From Methanobacteriota archaeon (lineage in GTDB: Archaea; Halobacteriota; Bog-38; Methanoflorentales; Methanoflorentaceae), in contig JAJRBK010000018.1 in the NCBI GenBank assembly GCA_028679495.1, positions 1 to 34,214 on the forward strand: 34,214 bases of DNA, read 5' to 3'. Shown one piece after another: positions 14,236 through 22,067 of this stretch. Each line of letters begins with the position of its first letter. Position 1 is the stretch's first letter. The notes under the pieces were generated by a model that made no database searches, was not told the DNA's origin, and saw only the letters and a list, made by a program, of their open reading frames with translations. The position numbers and the translations under genes are program-made.

Positions 14236-15276
14236 ATGAAAAGCTTGCGAAAGTGGCTCGCAATTTCACTGATCTTTAGCATCGTCTCCATACTCATATT
14301 GCTTGCGTACACGATTACGCCTGGCCAGCTGAGCAGTTTGATACAGATTCATCCCGCGTTTTTGGCAGGTGCGCTGATCTTTCAGTTTTGCTCCTGGCTT
14401 GTATGGGGAGCACGCATGAAGGTGATGGCAGAGGCTATTGGAGGAAGAGTTCCGTTTAGAAGATCTGTCGAAATTGTCTTGTCAAACCTATTTGCTGCAT
14501 CGATAACGCCCGGACACGCAGGTGGCGAGGTGACGAGGATACAGCTTCTTCGGGAGTTTGACTTGTCTGCTGGAGATGCATCAGCGGTAGTCCTTGGCGA
14601 GAGGATGCTTGACGCACTTTTTCTGGGCATCGCTGCACCTGTCGGATTCCTCTTACTTGTTCAATACGTGCAACTCAGCCCAGGATATATAACCCTTTTT
14701 GGCATCGCCGCTGTGATGTTCGGCTTGCTCTTTTTTATCCTGCTGTATGTCATGGCAAAGCCGAAAAAGGTAAAATCAGTCGTCCGGAGGGCCCGATGGC
14801 TATTCGTCAAAGTGAGGGGCCCTGAAAAAGCTGAGCGTTCGTTGCAAAAAGCGCTGCAAGAAATTGACGTTTTTCACAATAGCTCGAAGGTATACTTGAG
14901 AGAAGAGAAACGAGCTTTGGCTCGAGGGTTCTTTTTTACTGTACTCTTTTGGCTTCTCCAGTTTTCCATAGCTTCTTTAATTCTTGTCGGTCTTGGATCT
15001 CAACCGTGGATCTTGGCATCGTTTTCTGCTCAACCCTTCCTCATGATGATTGCTATGATCCCCCTTACCCCAGGCAACAGCGGCATAGCCGAGGTAGTCA
15101 CGGCAACGATCTATTCAGGGTTCGTGGATACATCAATACTCGGCATCTTCATTTTGGCGTGGCGAATGGTCACCTATTACTTAAACATCGCTGTTGGCGG
15201 TGTAGTAAGCATTAGAATCCTACAAGATAGGGCTACCGTCGACACAGCGGTTGAAAGAACCGTTAGAGAGGTGTAA
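14236..15276 (+). CDS. UPF0104 / LPG synthase-type integral membrane protein
   Basis: A 346-residue protein with about eight hydrophobic segments, of the family that includes the membrane domain of lysylphosphatidylglycerol synthase (MprF). The family hallmark ASITPGHAGGEVTRIQLLRE occurs near residues 90-109, and a second conserved segment, LTPGNSGIAEV, lies in the C-terminal half. In archaea such proteins often sit next to glycosyltransferases and are thought to handle lipid-linked intermediates. That role is inferred, not shown. GAGGT precedes the ATG, and the gene is coupled to the upstream GT2 gene. Confidence 0.87.
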   Translation: MKSLRKWLAISLIFSIVSILILLAYTITPGQLSSLIQIHPAFLAGALIFQFCSWLVWGARMKVMAEAIGGRVPFRRSVEIVLSNLFAASITPGHAGGEVTRIQLLREFDLSAGDASAVVLGERMLDALFLGIAAPVGFLLLVQYVQLSPGYITLFGIAAVMFGLLFFILLYVMAKPKKVKSVVRRARWLFVKVRGPEKAERSLQKALQEIDVFHNSSKVYLREEKRALARGFFFTVLFWLLQFSIASLILVGLGSQPWILASFSAQPFLMMIAMIPLTPGNSGIAEVVTATIYSGFVDTSILGIFILAWRMVTYYLNIAVGGVVSIRILQDRATVDTAVERTVREV

Positions 15277-15302
15277 AAATAAGTCCGCAGCGTCGAGAAC
15301 GT

Positions 15303-15971
15303 TTAAGTGCGCCCCTTAACCCGCCATTTTATAAGTAACCCATCGTCCATCCGACATAGCTCTTTTAAATCAAGCGTTATGAAGTCAGCGGTGAACCCGA
15401 CACCGTCGACTAGCGTCGGAGCTGTATGACCTCCGATCACTATGTTTCCTACATAGGTGTAGATCTCATCAACCAGTCCTAAATCGAGCAGAGCGAAGTT
15501 AAGCCTAGCGCCTCCCTCTACCATAAGTGAGTCAACACCTCTTTGTTTGAGATGTGAGAGAAGCGCCACGAGATCGACCACGTGTTCTCCTGCCACGAAT
15601 ACTTCGGCCTTTTCAGAAAGTGCCTTCACCGCGTGTTGTGGCGCTTTTTGTGACACCGCGATGAGTGTGTGCGCTCCGAGCACCGACGCGCTAAGAGGCG
15701 TCCTCGCACTGCTATCGACCACGATCCGCAAAGGATCAGAGGGCTTGCCTTGTCTTGTTCGCATCGCTTTAAGCGCGTCAGATTTTATGGTAAGCTTTGG
15801 GTCGTCAGCTATGACTGTCCCTATCCCTACCATAACAGCGTCTGAATGGGCTCGCAAGGTGTCGACGCGTTTGAGATCGTTCGGACCTGATATTCTTACT
15901 TGTTTTCTCAACGTCGTTGAGATCTTGCCGTCAGCACTCATAGCTGAGTTAATTATGACAAATGGCCTCAT
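15303..15971 (-). CDS. 2,5-diamino-6-(ribosylamino)pyrimidinone 5'-phosphate reductase
   Basis: A 222-residue reductase of the RibD C-terminal/dihydrofolate-reductase-like fold. In archaea and fungi it reduces the ribosylamino side chain to ribitylamino using NADPH before deamination, a step in riboflavin and F420 precursor synthesis. The N-terminus RPFVIINSAMSADGKIS, the segments SDAVMVGIGTVIADDP and PLRIVVDSSARTPL, and the late SLMVEGGARLNFALL match the archaeal family (MJ0671 type). The single-domain form is normal in archaea. It is divergent from archease and shares a short AT-rich promoter with it. Confidence 0.92.
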   Translation of the reverse strand: MRPFVIINSAMSADGKISTTLRKQVRISGPNDLKRVDTLRAHSDAVMVGIGTVIADDPKLTIKSDALKAMRTRQGKPSDPLRIVVDSSARTPLSASVLGAHTLIAVSQKAPQHAVKALSEKAEVFVAGEHVVDLVALLSHLKQRGVDSLMVEGGARLNFALLDLGLVDEIYTYVGNIVIGGHTAPTLVDGVGFTADFITLDLKELCRMDDGLLIKWRVKGRT

Positions 15972-15994
15972 TGCTGCGCCTCAATTGGTTAATG

Positions 15995-16004
15995 TATATT
16001 AATA
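15995..16004. promoter_or_regulatory. Near-palindromic TATA element between divergent genes
   Basis: TATATTAATA is TATTAATATA on the other strand. Its centre is about 28 bases from the reductase ATG on the left and 32 bases from the archease ATG on the right, so one element may serve both directions. Inferred from spacing. Confidence 0.45.
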
Positions 16005-16031
16005 GGTGATTCATATCAAATAGCTAACTAC

Positions 16032-16442
16032 ATGCGAAAATATGAGTTTCTTGAGCATACAGCAGACGTGGCCTTCAGGGCGTATGGAAACAACGTAGGA
16101 GAACTGTTTGAGCACGCTGCTGAGGCGCTTGAAAGTATCATGATTTGCCTTGACGACGTAGCTTGCGAAGACTCTCGTGTAATCACGTTAACCTCAGACA
16201 CGTACGAGGATTTGCTGTACGACTGGCTTTCAGAGCTTCTTGTTATCTTTGAAGTCGATTTATTCGCCGTTCGGAGTTGCAGAGTAACAACCACCGGTTT
16301 CTCGCTGCATGCAGAATGCCTTGGCGCTAAAATCGATCCAAGCAAACATCGGCTGAAGGAGGAGGTAAAAGCAGTCACCTATCATGAGCTTAAAGTGACA
16401 AAGAACGCGTATTTCCAAGCGCAGGTGACACTTGATGTTTAG
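16032..16442 (+). CDS. Archease, activator of RNA ligase RtcB
   Basis: A 136-residue archease, the partner that lets RtcB turn over many times during RNA ligation. EHTADVAFRAYGNNVGELFEHAAEAL near residue 6 is the family signature, with metal-binding acidic residues (Asp12 of HTADV). LLYDWLSELLVIFEVD and the closing VKAVTYHELKV segment are also conserved. The length is normal. It ends 8 bases before rtcB, and the pairing of these two genes is known in many genomes. Confidence 0.95.
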   Translation: MRKYEFLEHTADVAFRAYGNNVGELFEHAAEALESIMICLDDVACEDSRVITLTSDTYEDLLYDWLSELLVIFEVDLFAVRSCRVTTTGFSLHAECLGAKIDPSKHRLKEEVKAVTYHELKVTKNAYFQAQVTLDV

Positions 16443-16450
16443 GAGATTAA

Positions 16451-17863
16451 ATGATAAATGAAAGGCTCGTAAGAAAAGATGATTACACCTGGGAGATAGC
16501 AAAAGACGAGACACTGGGCATGCGTGTCCCAGGTCGCATCTTCCTCTCTGACGCCCTCATGAGGTTCCTCGAACCAGCAGCGATACAACAAGTAGCTAAC
16601 GTTGCAACGCTTCCTGGCATCGTAAAGTGGTCGCTCGCAATGCCTGACGTGCACACTGGGTACGGATTTCCTATCGGCGGCGTTGCTGCTTTTGACGCGA
16701 CAGAAGGCATCGTATCACCAGGAGGGGTGGGATTTGATATCAACTGCGGAACTCGTCTCCTAGCTACAACACTAACCAAGGAAGAGATAGAACAAGAGAT
16801 TCAAACCCTAACGACAAAGCTGTACGAATCCGTTCCTGCAGGACTTGGATCAAAAGGAAGTCTTCGATTCTCTGAAAAAGAGCTTGACCAGGTGTTCCTC
16901 CGTGGCGCAAAGTGGGCTGTGGATAGCGGTTACGGAGATGCTGGCGATTTAAAACACTGTGAAAGCAATGGTTGTTTCGACGGTGCTGATGTCTCGAACG
17001 TAAGTCCGCTAGCTAAAAAGAGGGGGATGCCTCAGCTCGGGAGCCTAGGAAGTGGCAACCATTTCCTTGAAATTCAATTCGTCGATCAAATATATGAAGA
17101 GAGGGAGGCTAGCGTATTTGGCTTACGGCCAGGCCAAGTATGCATCATGTTACATTCAGGCTCTCGAGGAGCGGGCCATCAAATCTGCACGGATTATCTG
17201 AAGCTGTTCCAAAAGGCGAGTCAAAAATACGCTATAAGACTCCCAGATAGGCAACTCGCTTGTGTTCCAGCTGATTCACGTGATGGAAGATCTTACTTTA
17301 GCGCTATGGCCGCAGCGGCAAACTATGCTTGGGCAAATAGGCAAATTATGTCGTATCGAGTGCGTGATGTCATCGAGCGTGAGTTTAGCACGGGCGCTGG
17401 TCTCGTTTACGACGTTGCACATAATATCGCGAAGTTAGAAACACACCATATCGATGGTGAACGGAAGGAAGTCTACGTTCACCGCAAAGGAGCCACGCGT
17501 GCGTTTGAGAAGGATGAAAGCTATGGGGTTGCACAGCCTGTGCTCATTCCTGGAAGTATGGGAACTGCTTCCTACGTTTTATGTGGCACAACGAAGGCGA
17601 TGCAGACTACGTTCGGTTCAACGTGTCATGGAGCGGGACGAGTAATGAGCCGAAAGGCTGCAAAACGCCAGTTGACGTGGAAAGGTGTCACTGAAAGTTT
17701 GCGTCAAAAACACATCACTCTCAAGACGGATGACCTCTCCGCGGTTCCTGAAGAGGCCCCTGAGGCGTACAAGCCAATAGACGAGGTAATAAGCGTAGTG
17801 TCTGCGCTTGGCATTTCTAAAGTTGTTGCTCGTCTTGTTCCTATGGGGGTCATCAAGGGGTAG
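16451..17863 (+). CDS. rtcB: tRNA-splicing RNA ligase RtcB
   Basis: A 470-residue GTP- and Mn-dependent ligase that joins 2',3'-cyclic phosphate ends to 5'-hydroxyl ends, completing tRNA splicing after intron removal. GGVGFDINCGTRLL (91-104) contains metal ligands Asp95 and Cys99. GSGNHFLEIQ and HSGSRGAGHQI carry further metal-binding histidines. The guanylated His is His393 in STCHGAGRVMSR. The length is close to the usual 480, and there is no intein, which some archaeal RtcB genes carry. It forms an operon with archease. Two intron-containing tRNA genes nearby give it obvious substrates. Confidence 0.97.
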   Translation: MINERLVRKDDYTWEIAKDETLGMRVPGRIFLSDALMRFLEPAAIQQVANVATLPGIVKWSLAMPDVHTGYGFPIGGVAAFDATEGIVSPGGVGFDINCGTRLLATTLTKEEIEQEIQTLTTKLYESVPAGLGSKGSLRFSEKELDQVFLRGAKWAVDSGYGDAGDLKHCESNGCFDGADVSNVSPLAKKRGMPQLGSLGSGNHFLEIQFVDQIYEEREASVFGLRPGQVCIMLHSGSRGAGHQICTDYLKLFQKASQKYAIRLPDRQLACVPADSRDGRSYFSAMAAAANYAWANRQIMSYRVRDVIEREFSTGAGLVYDVAHNIAKLETHHIDGERKEVYVHRKGATRAFEKDESYGVAQPVLIPGSMGTASYVLCGTTKAMQTTFGSTCHGAGRVMSRKAAKRQLTWKGVTESLRQKHITLKTDDLSAVPEEAPEAYKPIDEVISVVSALGISKVVARLVPMGVIKG

Positions 17864-17943
17864 CGCTTGCGGTTGTTGCCTAAAATTCAGCGCTCAGGAT
17901 CCAGTAATCATGCTCTCCTGCCACGGTAAAGCATCAACGATAA

Positions 17944-17951
17944 TTTTATAG
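17944..17951 (+). promoter_or_regulatory. TATA box for the 7S RNA
   Basis: TTTTATAG is centred about 26 bases before the predicted 5' end of the SRP RNA at 17973, the expected archaeal spacing. Confidence 0.55.
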
Positions 17952-17972
17952 AGGATCGCCACCGTACTTAAG

Positions 17973-18290
17973 CTGAGTGGGCTAGCTCGGATGGTTCGGC
18001 GTCATCTGTAGCCCAAAAACGCCGACACGTGGGGAGCGAAGCAGAGAGAAGGCATTTTGATAGTTTGATCATCTTGCATTTCAGACGATGAGATTCCGTC
18101 CTTCGGGGTTAGCGGCTTTATGCTATTAATTGGAGAATTAATGGTATATCCTTGCCGTGAGCACCGGTTCAGGCCCGGAAGGGAGCAAACCTATCGCGGA
18201 CGTATGACGCTCGAAGGGGTGCGGGATGGAGAATGAACTGCGAGCTCTGGCAAGCGCTCATATGTCGACTTTTCTGCGAGCCCACACTCC
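17973..18290 (+). ncRNA. 7S RNA of the signal recognition particle
   Basis: About 318 bases, the usual archaeal size. The SRP54-binding helix 8 is clear: TTCAGGCCCGGAAGGGAGCA at 18168-18187, with the GGAAG tetraloop region and asymmetric loop bases. The ends GAGTGGGCTAGC (near 17975) and GCGAGCCCACACTC (near 18277) pair as the terminal helix. The ends are estimated from this pairing and could be off by a few bases. The RNA scaffolds SRP54 and SRP19 for membrane targeting of nascent proteins. tRNA-Ser begins three bases after it. Confidence 0.92.
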
Positions 18291-18293
18291 ATA

Positions 18294-18380
18294 GTTGGGG
18301 TAGCCAAGCTTGGTCTACGGCGCTGGTTTGCTAAACCAGTGTCCCTTCGGGACTCGTGGGTTCAAATCCCACCCCCAGCG
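18294..18380 (+). tRNA. tRNA-Ser (anticodon GCT)
   Basis: An 87-base class II tRNA. Acceptor GTTGGGG/CCCCAGC with one T-G pair and discriminator G, as usual for Ser. The anticodon stem CTGGT/ACCAG closes TTGCTAA (anticodon GCT). Long variable arm GTCCC-TTCG-GGGAC. T arm GTGGG/CCCAC. No intron and no encoded CCA. The tiny gap to the SRP RNA suggests one transcript cut by RNase P. Confidence 0.95.
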
Positions 18381-18452
18381 CTTCTCTGCGATTGACACGC
18401 CAAAAACGGTGCGCTGTTCGAGGGTTTGCCAGTTATAATCACGTGTGCCTAG

Positions 18453-18461
18453 TTATAAATA
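18453..18461 (+). promoter_or_regulatory. TATA box at the head of the ribosomal/RNA polymerase cluster
   Basis: TTATAAATA lies about 44 bases before the rps13 GTG. It would start transcription near 18483, giving a short leader that contains the GAGAGGT ribosome binding site at 18488-18494. Confidence 0.5.
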
Positions 18462-18500
18462 CAATGATAGGTTAAAAAGCCACATACGAGAGGTATTAAT

Positions 18501-18971
18501 GTGCCTACCGCTGAAAAGGGACGAGAAGACGACGAAATCAAGTATATTGTAAGGATCGCGCAGACTGATTTAGATGGCAAGAAAGCCACCCAGTATGCGC
18601 TCACTGGATTAAAAGGAGTCGGGATTAGGACAGCACGTATTTTAGCTCGATCTGCAGGTGTTGACCCCACTTCTACCATGGGCTACCTAAATGACGAGCA
18701 GATAGAAGGCCTGCGCGAATCGGTTGCTCAATTCACTAGCAACGTTCCACCATGGATGTTCAACCACAAGAAGAGCTTTGCCACCGGACAGGATGAGCAC
18801 CTGCTCGGATCGCAGGTAGAGTTGGCCCTCCGAGAAGACCTCAACCGAATGAAAAAGACACGAAGCTACAAAGGTATCCGACACGAGAGAGGACATAAAG
18901 TCCGAGGCCAGAGAACTAAATCGACCGGGCGGCGGGGAGCAACTGTCGGCGTGCAACGAAAGAAAAGGTAA
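18501..18971 (+). CDS. rps13: 30S ribosomal protein uS13
   Basis: A 156-residue archaeal S13 at the head of the 30S subunit. IKYIVRIAQTDLDGKKATQYALTGLKGVGIRTARILA is the conserved helix-two-turns-helix start. YKGIRHERGHKVRGQRTKSTGRRG is the basic C-terminal signature (RG..VRGQRT). The start is GTG with GAGAGGT six bases upstream. It is the first gene of the long cluster and is followed 18 bases later by rps4, the usual archaeal order. Confidence 0.97.
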   Translation: MPTAEKGREDDEIKYIVRIAQTDLDGKKATQYALTGLKGVGIRTARILARSAGVDPTSTMGYLNDEQIEGLRESVAQFTSNVPPWMFNHKKSFATGQDEHLLGSQVELALREDLNRMKKTRSYKGIRHERGHKVRGQRTKSTGRRGATVGVQRKKR

Positions 18972-18989
18972 AGGAAAAAGGTGTGAAAT

Positions 18990-19529
18990 ATGGGATACCC
19001 TGGCAAAAGTAGAAAGACGTTTGATACGCCGAGTCACCCATGGCAGGGAGCAAGGATCAGCGAGGAGGCTGAGCTCGTGAAGAAGTACGGCTTGAAGAAT
19101 AAACGGGAGATCTGGAAGGCCGCTACGACTCTGAGAAAGTATCGACGCGAGGCACGAAAGCTCCTTTTCGATAGCCAAGAGATCGGTGAGCGCGGCGAAC
19201 ACGCGAAGTACGAATCAGAGAAGTTTCTGAATCGTCTAAAACGGATAGGTCTTATTGGTTATGACTCGACGCTCGACGATATACTCACGCTTGGAATTGA
19301 GGACTTGATGGATAGACGACTGCAAACCCAGGTGCAAAAGCGAGGTTTCGCCAACTCGATGCGGCATGCGCGTCAATTGATCGTACACGGGCATATCGCT
19401 GTAAATGGCAGGAGAATAACCATTCCAAGCTATGTTCTCCCTACAAGCGAGCAAGAGCTCGTTGACTTCTATGAAGGATCAGCGCTTCGCGAAATTGCTG
19501 GAGAAAAGCAAGTGAGCGCTGGAGAGTGA
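18990..19529 (+). CDS. rps4: 30S ribosomal protein uS4
   Basis: A 179-residue archaeal S4. It binds 16S rRNA early in assembly and lines the mRNA entry. MGYPGKSRKTFDTPSHPW is the typical archaeal N-terminus. The S4 RNA-binding domain appears as MDRRLQTQVQKRGFANSMRHARQLIVHGHIAVNGRRITIPSYVL. GGTGTGA precedes the ATG. It lies between rps13 and rps11 with short gaps. Confidence 0.97.
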   Translation: MGYPGKSRKTFDTPSHPWQGARISEEAELVKKYGLKNKREIWKAATTLRKYRREARKLLFDSQEIGERGEHAKYESEKFLNRLKRIGLIGYDSTLDDILTLGIEDLMDRRLQTQVQKRGFANSMRHARQLIVHGHIAVNGRRITIPSYVLPTSEQELVDFYEGSALREIAGEKQVSAGE

Positions 19530-19535
19530 GCTAGT

Positions 19536-19925
19536 ATGGCCGATAAACGATGGGGAGTTGCACATATTTTTGCGTCTTTCAATAACACTATAATCACTAT
19601 CACAGACTTGAGCGGTGCAGAGACCGTGGCAAAATCATCGGGCGGCATGGTGGTCAAGCAGGACCGCAACGAGAGCTCTCCGTACGCCGCTATGCAGCTC
19701 GCTACAAGCGCAGCTGAACAAGCGTTGGATAAAGGTGTGATTGGTGTCCATGTCAAGGTGAGAGCACCAGGCGGGAACGGGCAGCGAAGCCCAGGTCCTG
19801 GAGCACAAGCTGCGATCAGGGCACTTTCACGAGCAGGTTTAAAAATAGGAAGAATAGAGGATGTAACTCCGATTCCTCACGACGGTACGCGATCGCCTGG
19901 CGGGCGACGAGGCCGGAGGATCTAA
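19536..19925 (+). CDS. rps11: 30S ribosomal protein uS11
   Basis: A 129-residue S11 of the 30S platform. WGVAHIFASFNNTIITITDLSGAET is the conserved start. KVRAPGGNGQRSPGPGAQAAIRAL and the end DVTPIPHDGTRSPGGRRGRRI are archaeal/eukaryotic S11 signatures. It starts 6 bases after rps4, with GAGTGAG as ribosome binding site. Confidence 0.97.
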   Translation: MADKRWGVAHIFASFNNTIITITDLSGAETVAKSSGGMVVKQDRNESSPYAAMQLATSAAEQALDKGVIGVHVKVRAPGGNGQRSPGPGAQAAIRALSRAGLKIGRIEDVTPIPHDGTRSPGGRRGRRI

Positions 19926-19939
19926 AGTTTTGGTACAAT

Positions 19940-20725
19940 ATGGATCTTGAATTTTTAGAACTGACAGACAGACAAGTTCGCTTTATCATTTCTGAAACGA
20001 CACCAGCGTTTGTTAATAGCATGCGACGCAGCATGATAGCAGACGTTGAATCAATGTCGATCGATGAAGTGAACTTCTATAATAACACTTCTGTGCTCTT
20101 CGATGAGATGTTGGCGCTTCGGCTAGGGCTGCTACCGTTAACAGGTGGCGGGAACTATGTTCCTGCTTCATCTTGTTCGTGCAACGGCGAAGGGTGCTTT
20201 CAGTGTCAAGTCTCCTTGACCTTAAACGTTAAGGGACCTGTGACAGTTTATTCACGTGATTTGGCTTCATCTGATCCAGAGGTAATTCCGGCGGACGGCG
20301 ATATCCCAATAATAAAACTCTTTAAGGATCAAGAGTTAATGCTCGAGGCTATCGCACGAAAGGGAAGCGCTAAAGATCATACAAAGTTTCAATCGGCTAT
20401 TGCTGCGAGTTACAAGCACTTACCCAAGTTCTCAGTTAAAGACTGCAATGGATGCAAAGAATGCGTCGAAGCGTGCCCTAAGCAGATAATAAAGGACGAG
20501 GGCGGTGTAGTGCGTTTAACAGACGAGCTTCAATGCACGTTATGCAGCCTATGTGTAGAGGCTTGTGAGTCGGGCGCTCTTAGTGTAACCGGTGACCCCC
20601 ATTCCTTCGTATTTTACGCAGAGTCCGATGGATCAATGAGCTGTAAGTATCTTCTAACAGCATCAGTCGAATCTATGAGTAAGAGAGCTAACGAGTTGGC
20701 TAATTTTGTCGAAACGTTTGCATAG
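19940..20725 (+). CDS. rpoD: RNA polymerase subunit D with two [4Fe-4S] motifs
   Basis: A 261-residue homologue of bacterial alpha and eukaryotic Rpb3, the platform for RNA polymerase assembly together with subunit L. TTPAFVNSMRRSMIADVESMSIDEV is the alpha-motif. An inserted ferredoxin-like domain carries two complete cluster motifs, Cys169/172/175/179 (CNGCKECVEACP) and Cys199/202/205/209 (CTLCSLCVEACE). Such clusters are known in some archaeal D subunits and may tie polymerase assembly to redox state. Four more cysteines (79, 81, 86, 89) form CSCNGEGCFQC, seen in archaeal D proteins. No ribosome binding site is visible. Its TAG is immediately followed by the first base of tRNA-Leu(GAG). Confidence 0.97.
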   Translation: MDLEFLELTDRQVRFIISETTPAFVNSMRRSMIADVESMSIDEVNFYNNTSVLFDEMLALRLGLLPLTGGGNYVPASSCSCNGEGCFQCQVSLTLNVKGPVTVYSRDLASSDPEVIPADGDIPIIKLFKDQELMLEAIARKGSAKDHTKFQSAIAASYKHLPKFSVKDCNGCKECVEACPKQIIKDEGGVVRLTDELQCTLCSLCVEACESGALSVTGDPHSFVFYAESDGSMSCKYLLTASVESMSKRANELANFVETFA

Positions 20726-20810
20726 GCGGGGGTTGCCAAGCCAGGTCAAAGGCGCTAGGTTGAGGGCCTAGTCTCATAGGAGTTCGTGCGTTCAAATCGC
20801 ACCCCCCGCA
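20726..20810 (+). tRNA. tRNA-Leu (anticodon GAG) inside the operon
   Basis: An 85-base class II tRNA. Acceptor GCGGGGG/CCCCCGC with discriminator A. Anticodon stem CTAGG/CCTAG closing TTGAGGG (anticodon GAG). T arm GTGCG/CGCAC. No intron. The first base follows the rpoD stop codon directly, and the 3' end is 33 bases before rpl18e. It must therefore be cut out of, or made alongside, the ribosomal operon transcript. Confidence 0.95.
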
Positions 20811-20843
20811 TTTTACAATCAGAATGTTCAAAAGGAGATGCGA

Positions 20844-21212
20844 ATGGCAAGGAAAAAAACAGAGAAGACTAATCCAGAGCTGATAGAGCTTATACGCGTA
20901 TTTAGACAATCAGCGCGCGAGCATCAGGCTGCTATATGGAAAGAACTCGCTCGAAGACTGGAAGCACCTTCGAATAACCATGCTGAGGTAAACCTGAGTC
21001 GACTCAATCGATCGACGAGCTCGGATGACGTCGTAGTCGTTCCTGGCAAAGTGCTCGGGACCGGTTCAATTGATCATCCGATTTGCATTGCAGCGCTCAG
21101 TTTTAGCGAAACAGCAAGAGTCAAGATACTTGCTGCGTCAGGAAAGATTGAAACGTTTAGCAAAATGATGGATACCATGCCGAGCGGCAGCAACATAAAG
21201 ATCATACGATGA
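20844..21212 (+). CDS. rpl18e: 50S ribosomal protein eL18 (L18e)
   Basis: A 122-residue L18e. TNPELIELIRVFRQSAREHQAAIWKELARRLEAPS and the segments VVVVPGKVLGTGSIDHPICIAALSFSETA are characteristic. I choose the ATG at 20844 because GGAG (20834-20837) stands six bases upstream. The ATG at 20838 would touch it. Its stop overlaps the region that provides the uL13 ribosome binding site. Confidence 0.95.
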   Translation: MARKKTEKTNPELIELIRVFRQSAREHQAAIWKELARRLEAPSNNHAEVNLSRLNRSTSSDDVVVVPGKVLGTGSIDHPICIAALSFSETARVKILAASGKIETFSKMMDTMPSGSNIKIIR

Positions 21213-21220
21213 GGGGGTAT

Positions 21221-21658
21221 ATGACAGTCATCGATGCTACCGGGTTAGTAGTAGGGCGTCTAGCGAGCACCGTTGCTCACAGACTATTATTAGGCGAAGA
21301 GATTAGCATTATAAACGCAGAAAAGGCGATCGTCTCAGGATTGCCGGAGACTTCACTATCCAAGTATCAAGTGATGAGATCAAAAGGCTCGAAAGAAAAG
21401 GGCCCGTATTACCCAAAACGAGCAGACATGATTTTACGACGAACGATTAGAGGCATGCTGCCTTACAAAAAGGCAAGAGGCAGAGCGGCTTTAGCAAAGC
21501 TGCGTGTGTATATGGGAGTGCCCACTCAGTTTTCCGATGCTGAAGCTGAGACACTGGAACACGCCCATAAATCTCGATTGAGCACCATCAAAATGATCGA
21601 GTTACGAAAGATTGCCCAACAACTTGGAGCAAAGGAGCGGGGGAACATCGATGGTTAA
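21221..21658 (+). CDS. rpl13: 50S ribosomal protein uL13
   Basis: A 145-residue archaeal L13. MTVIDATGLVVGRLASTVAHRLLLGE is the typical start. KGPYYPKRADMILRRTIRGMLPYKKARGRAAL is the central signature. The ATG at 21221 is preferred over the one at 21209 because GAGGGGG lies just upstream and family members begin with TVIDA. It overlaps rps9 by 8 bases. Confidence 0.95.
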   Translation: MTVIDATGLVVGRLASTVAHRLLLGEEISIINAEKAIVSGLPETSLSKYQVMRSKGSKEKGPYYPKRADMILRRTIRGMLPYKKARGRAALAKLRVYMGVPTQFSDAEAETLEHAHKSRLSTIKMIELRKIAQQLGAKERGNIDG

Positions 21659-22052
21659 AACGATCAATTCAAGCGGCAAACGTAAAACCTCGATTGCACG
21701 AGCAACCTTCAAAGAGGGAAAAGGAAGTGTGAGAATCAATAAGAGGCTCCTTAATGTGGTTGAACCAGCGCTTGTCAGGGAAAAGATCCAAGAGCCATTG
21801 GACCTCGCCGGCGACGTAGCACACCAACTCGACATAGCGGTCAATGTTCGTGGTGGTGGTATGATGGGGCAGGCTGATGCAGCGCGAACGGCGATTGCCC
21901 GCGGGTTAATCGACTGGACAAATAGTCTAGACATGAAAGATCTGTTTCTCAAGTACGACCGGACCCTCCTAGTAAATGACTATAGACAAAAAGAGCCCAA
22001 AAAATTTGGCGGGAGAGGCGCACGAGCGCGGCGGCAAAAATCTTATCGATAA
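21651..22052 (+). CDS. rps9: 30S ribosomal protein uS9
   Basis: A 133-residue S9 whose C-terminal tail reaches the P-site tRNA. SSGKRKTSIARATFKEGKGSVRIN, VNVRGGGMMGQADAARTAIARGL and the end KKFGGRGARARRQKSYR are diagnostic. Start at ATG 21651 (MVKTINSSGKRK). A longer frame opens at 21612 but is not family-like. The start is inside the end of rpl13, so translation is coupled. Confidence 0.96.
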   Translation: MVKTINSSGKRKTSIARATFKEGKGSVRINKRLLNVVEPALVREKIQEPLDLAGDVAHQLDIAVNVRGGGMMGQADAARTAIARGLIDWTNSLDMKDLFLKYDRTLLVNDYRQKEPKKFGGRGARARRQKSYR

Positions 22053-22067
22053 TTCCCAGGATACAAG

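Noticed and set aside
15303..15971. Reductase gene as a truncated RibD lacking its deaminase domain
   Set aside because: Archaea carry the reductase as a separate protein of this length, so it is complete.
16451..17863. Intein in rtcB
   Set aside because: The 470-residue length and continuous ligase motifs leave no room for an insertion.
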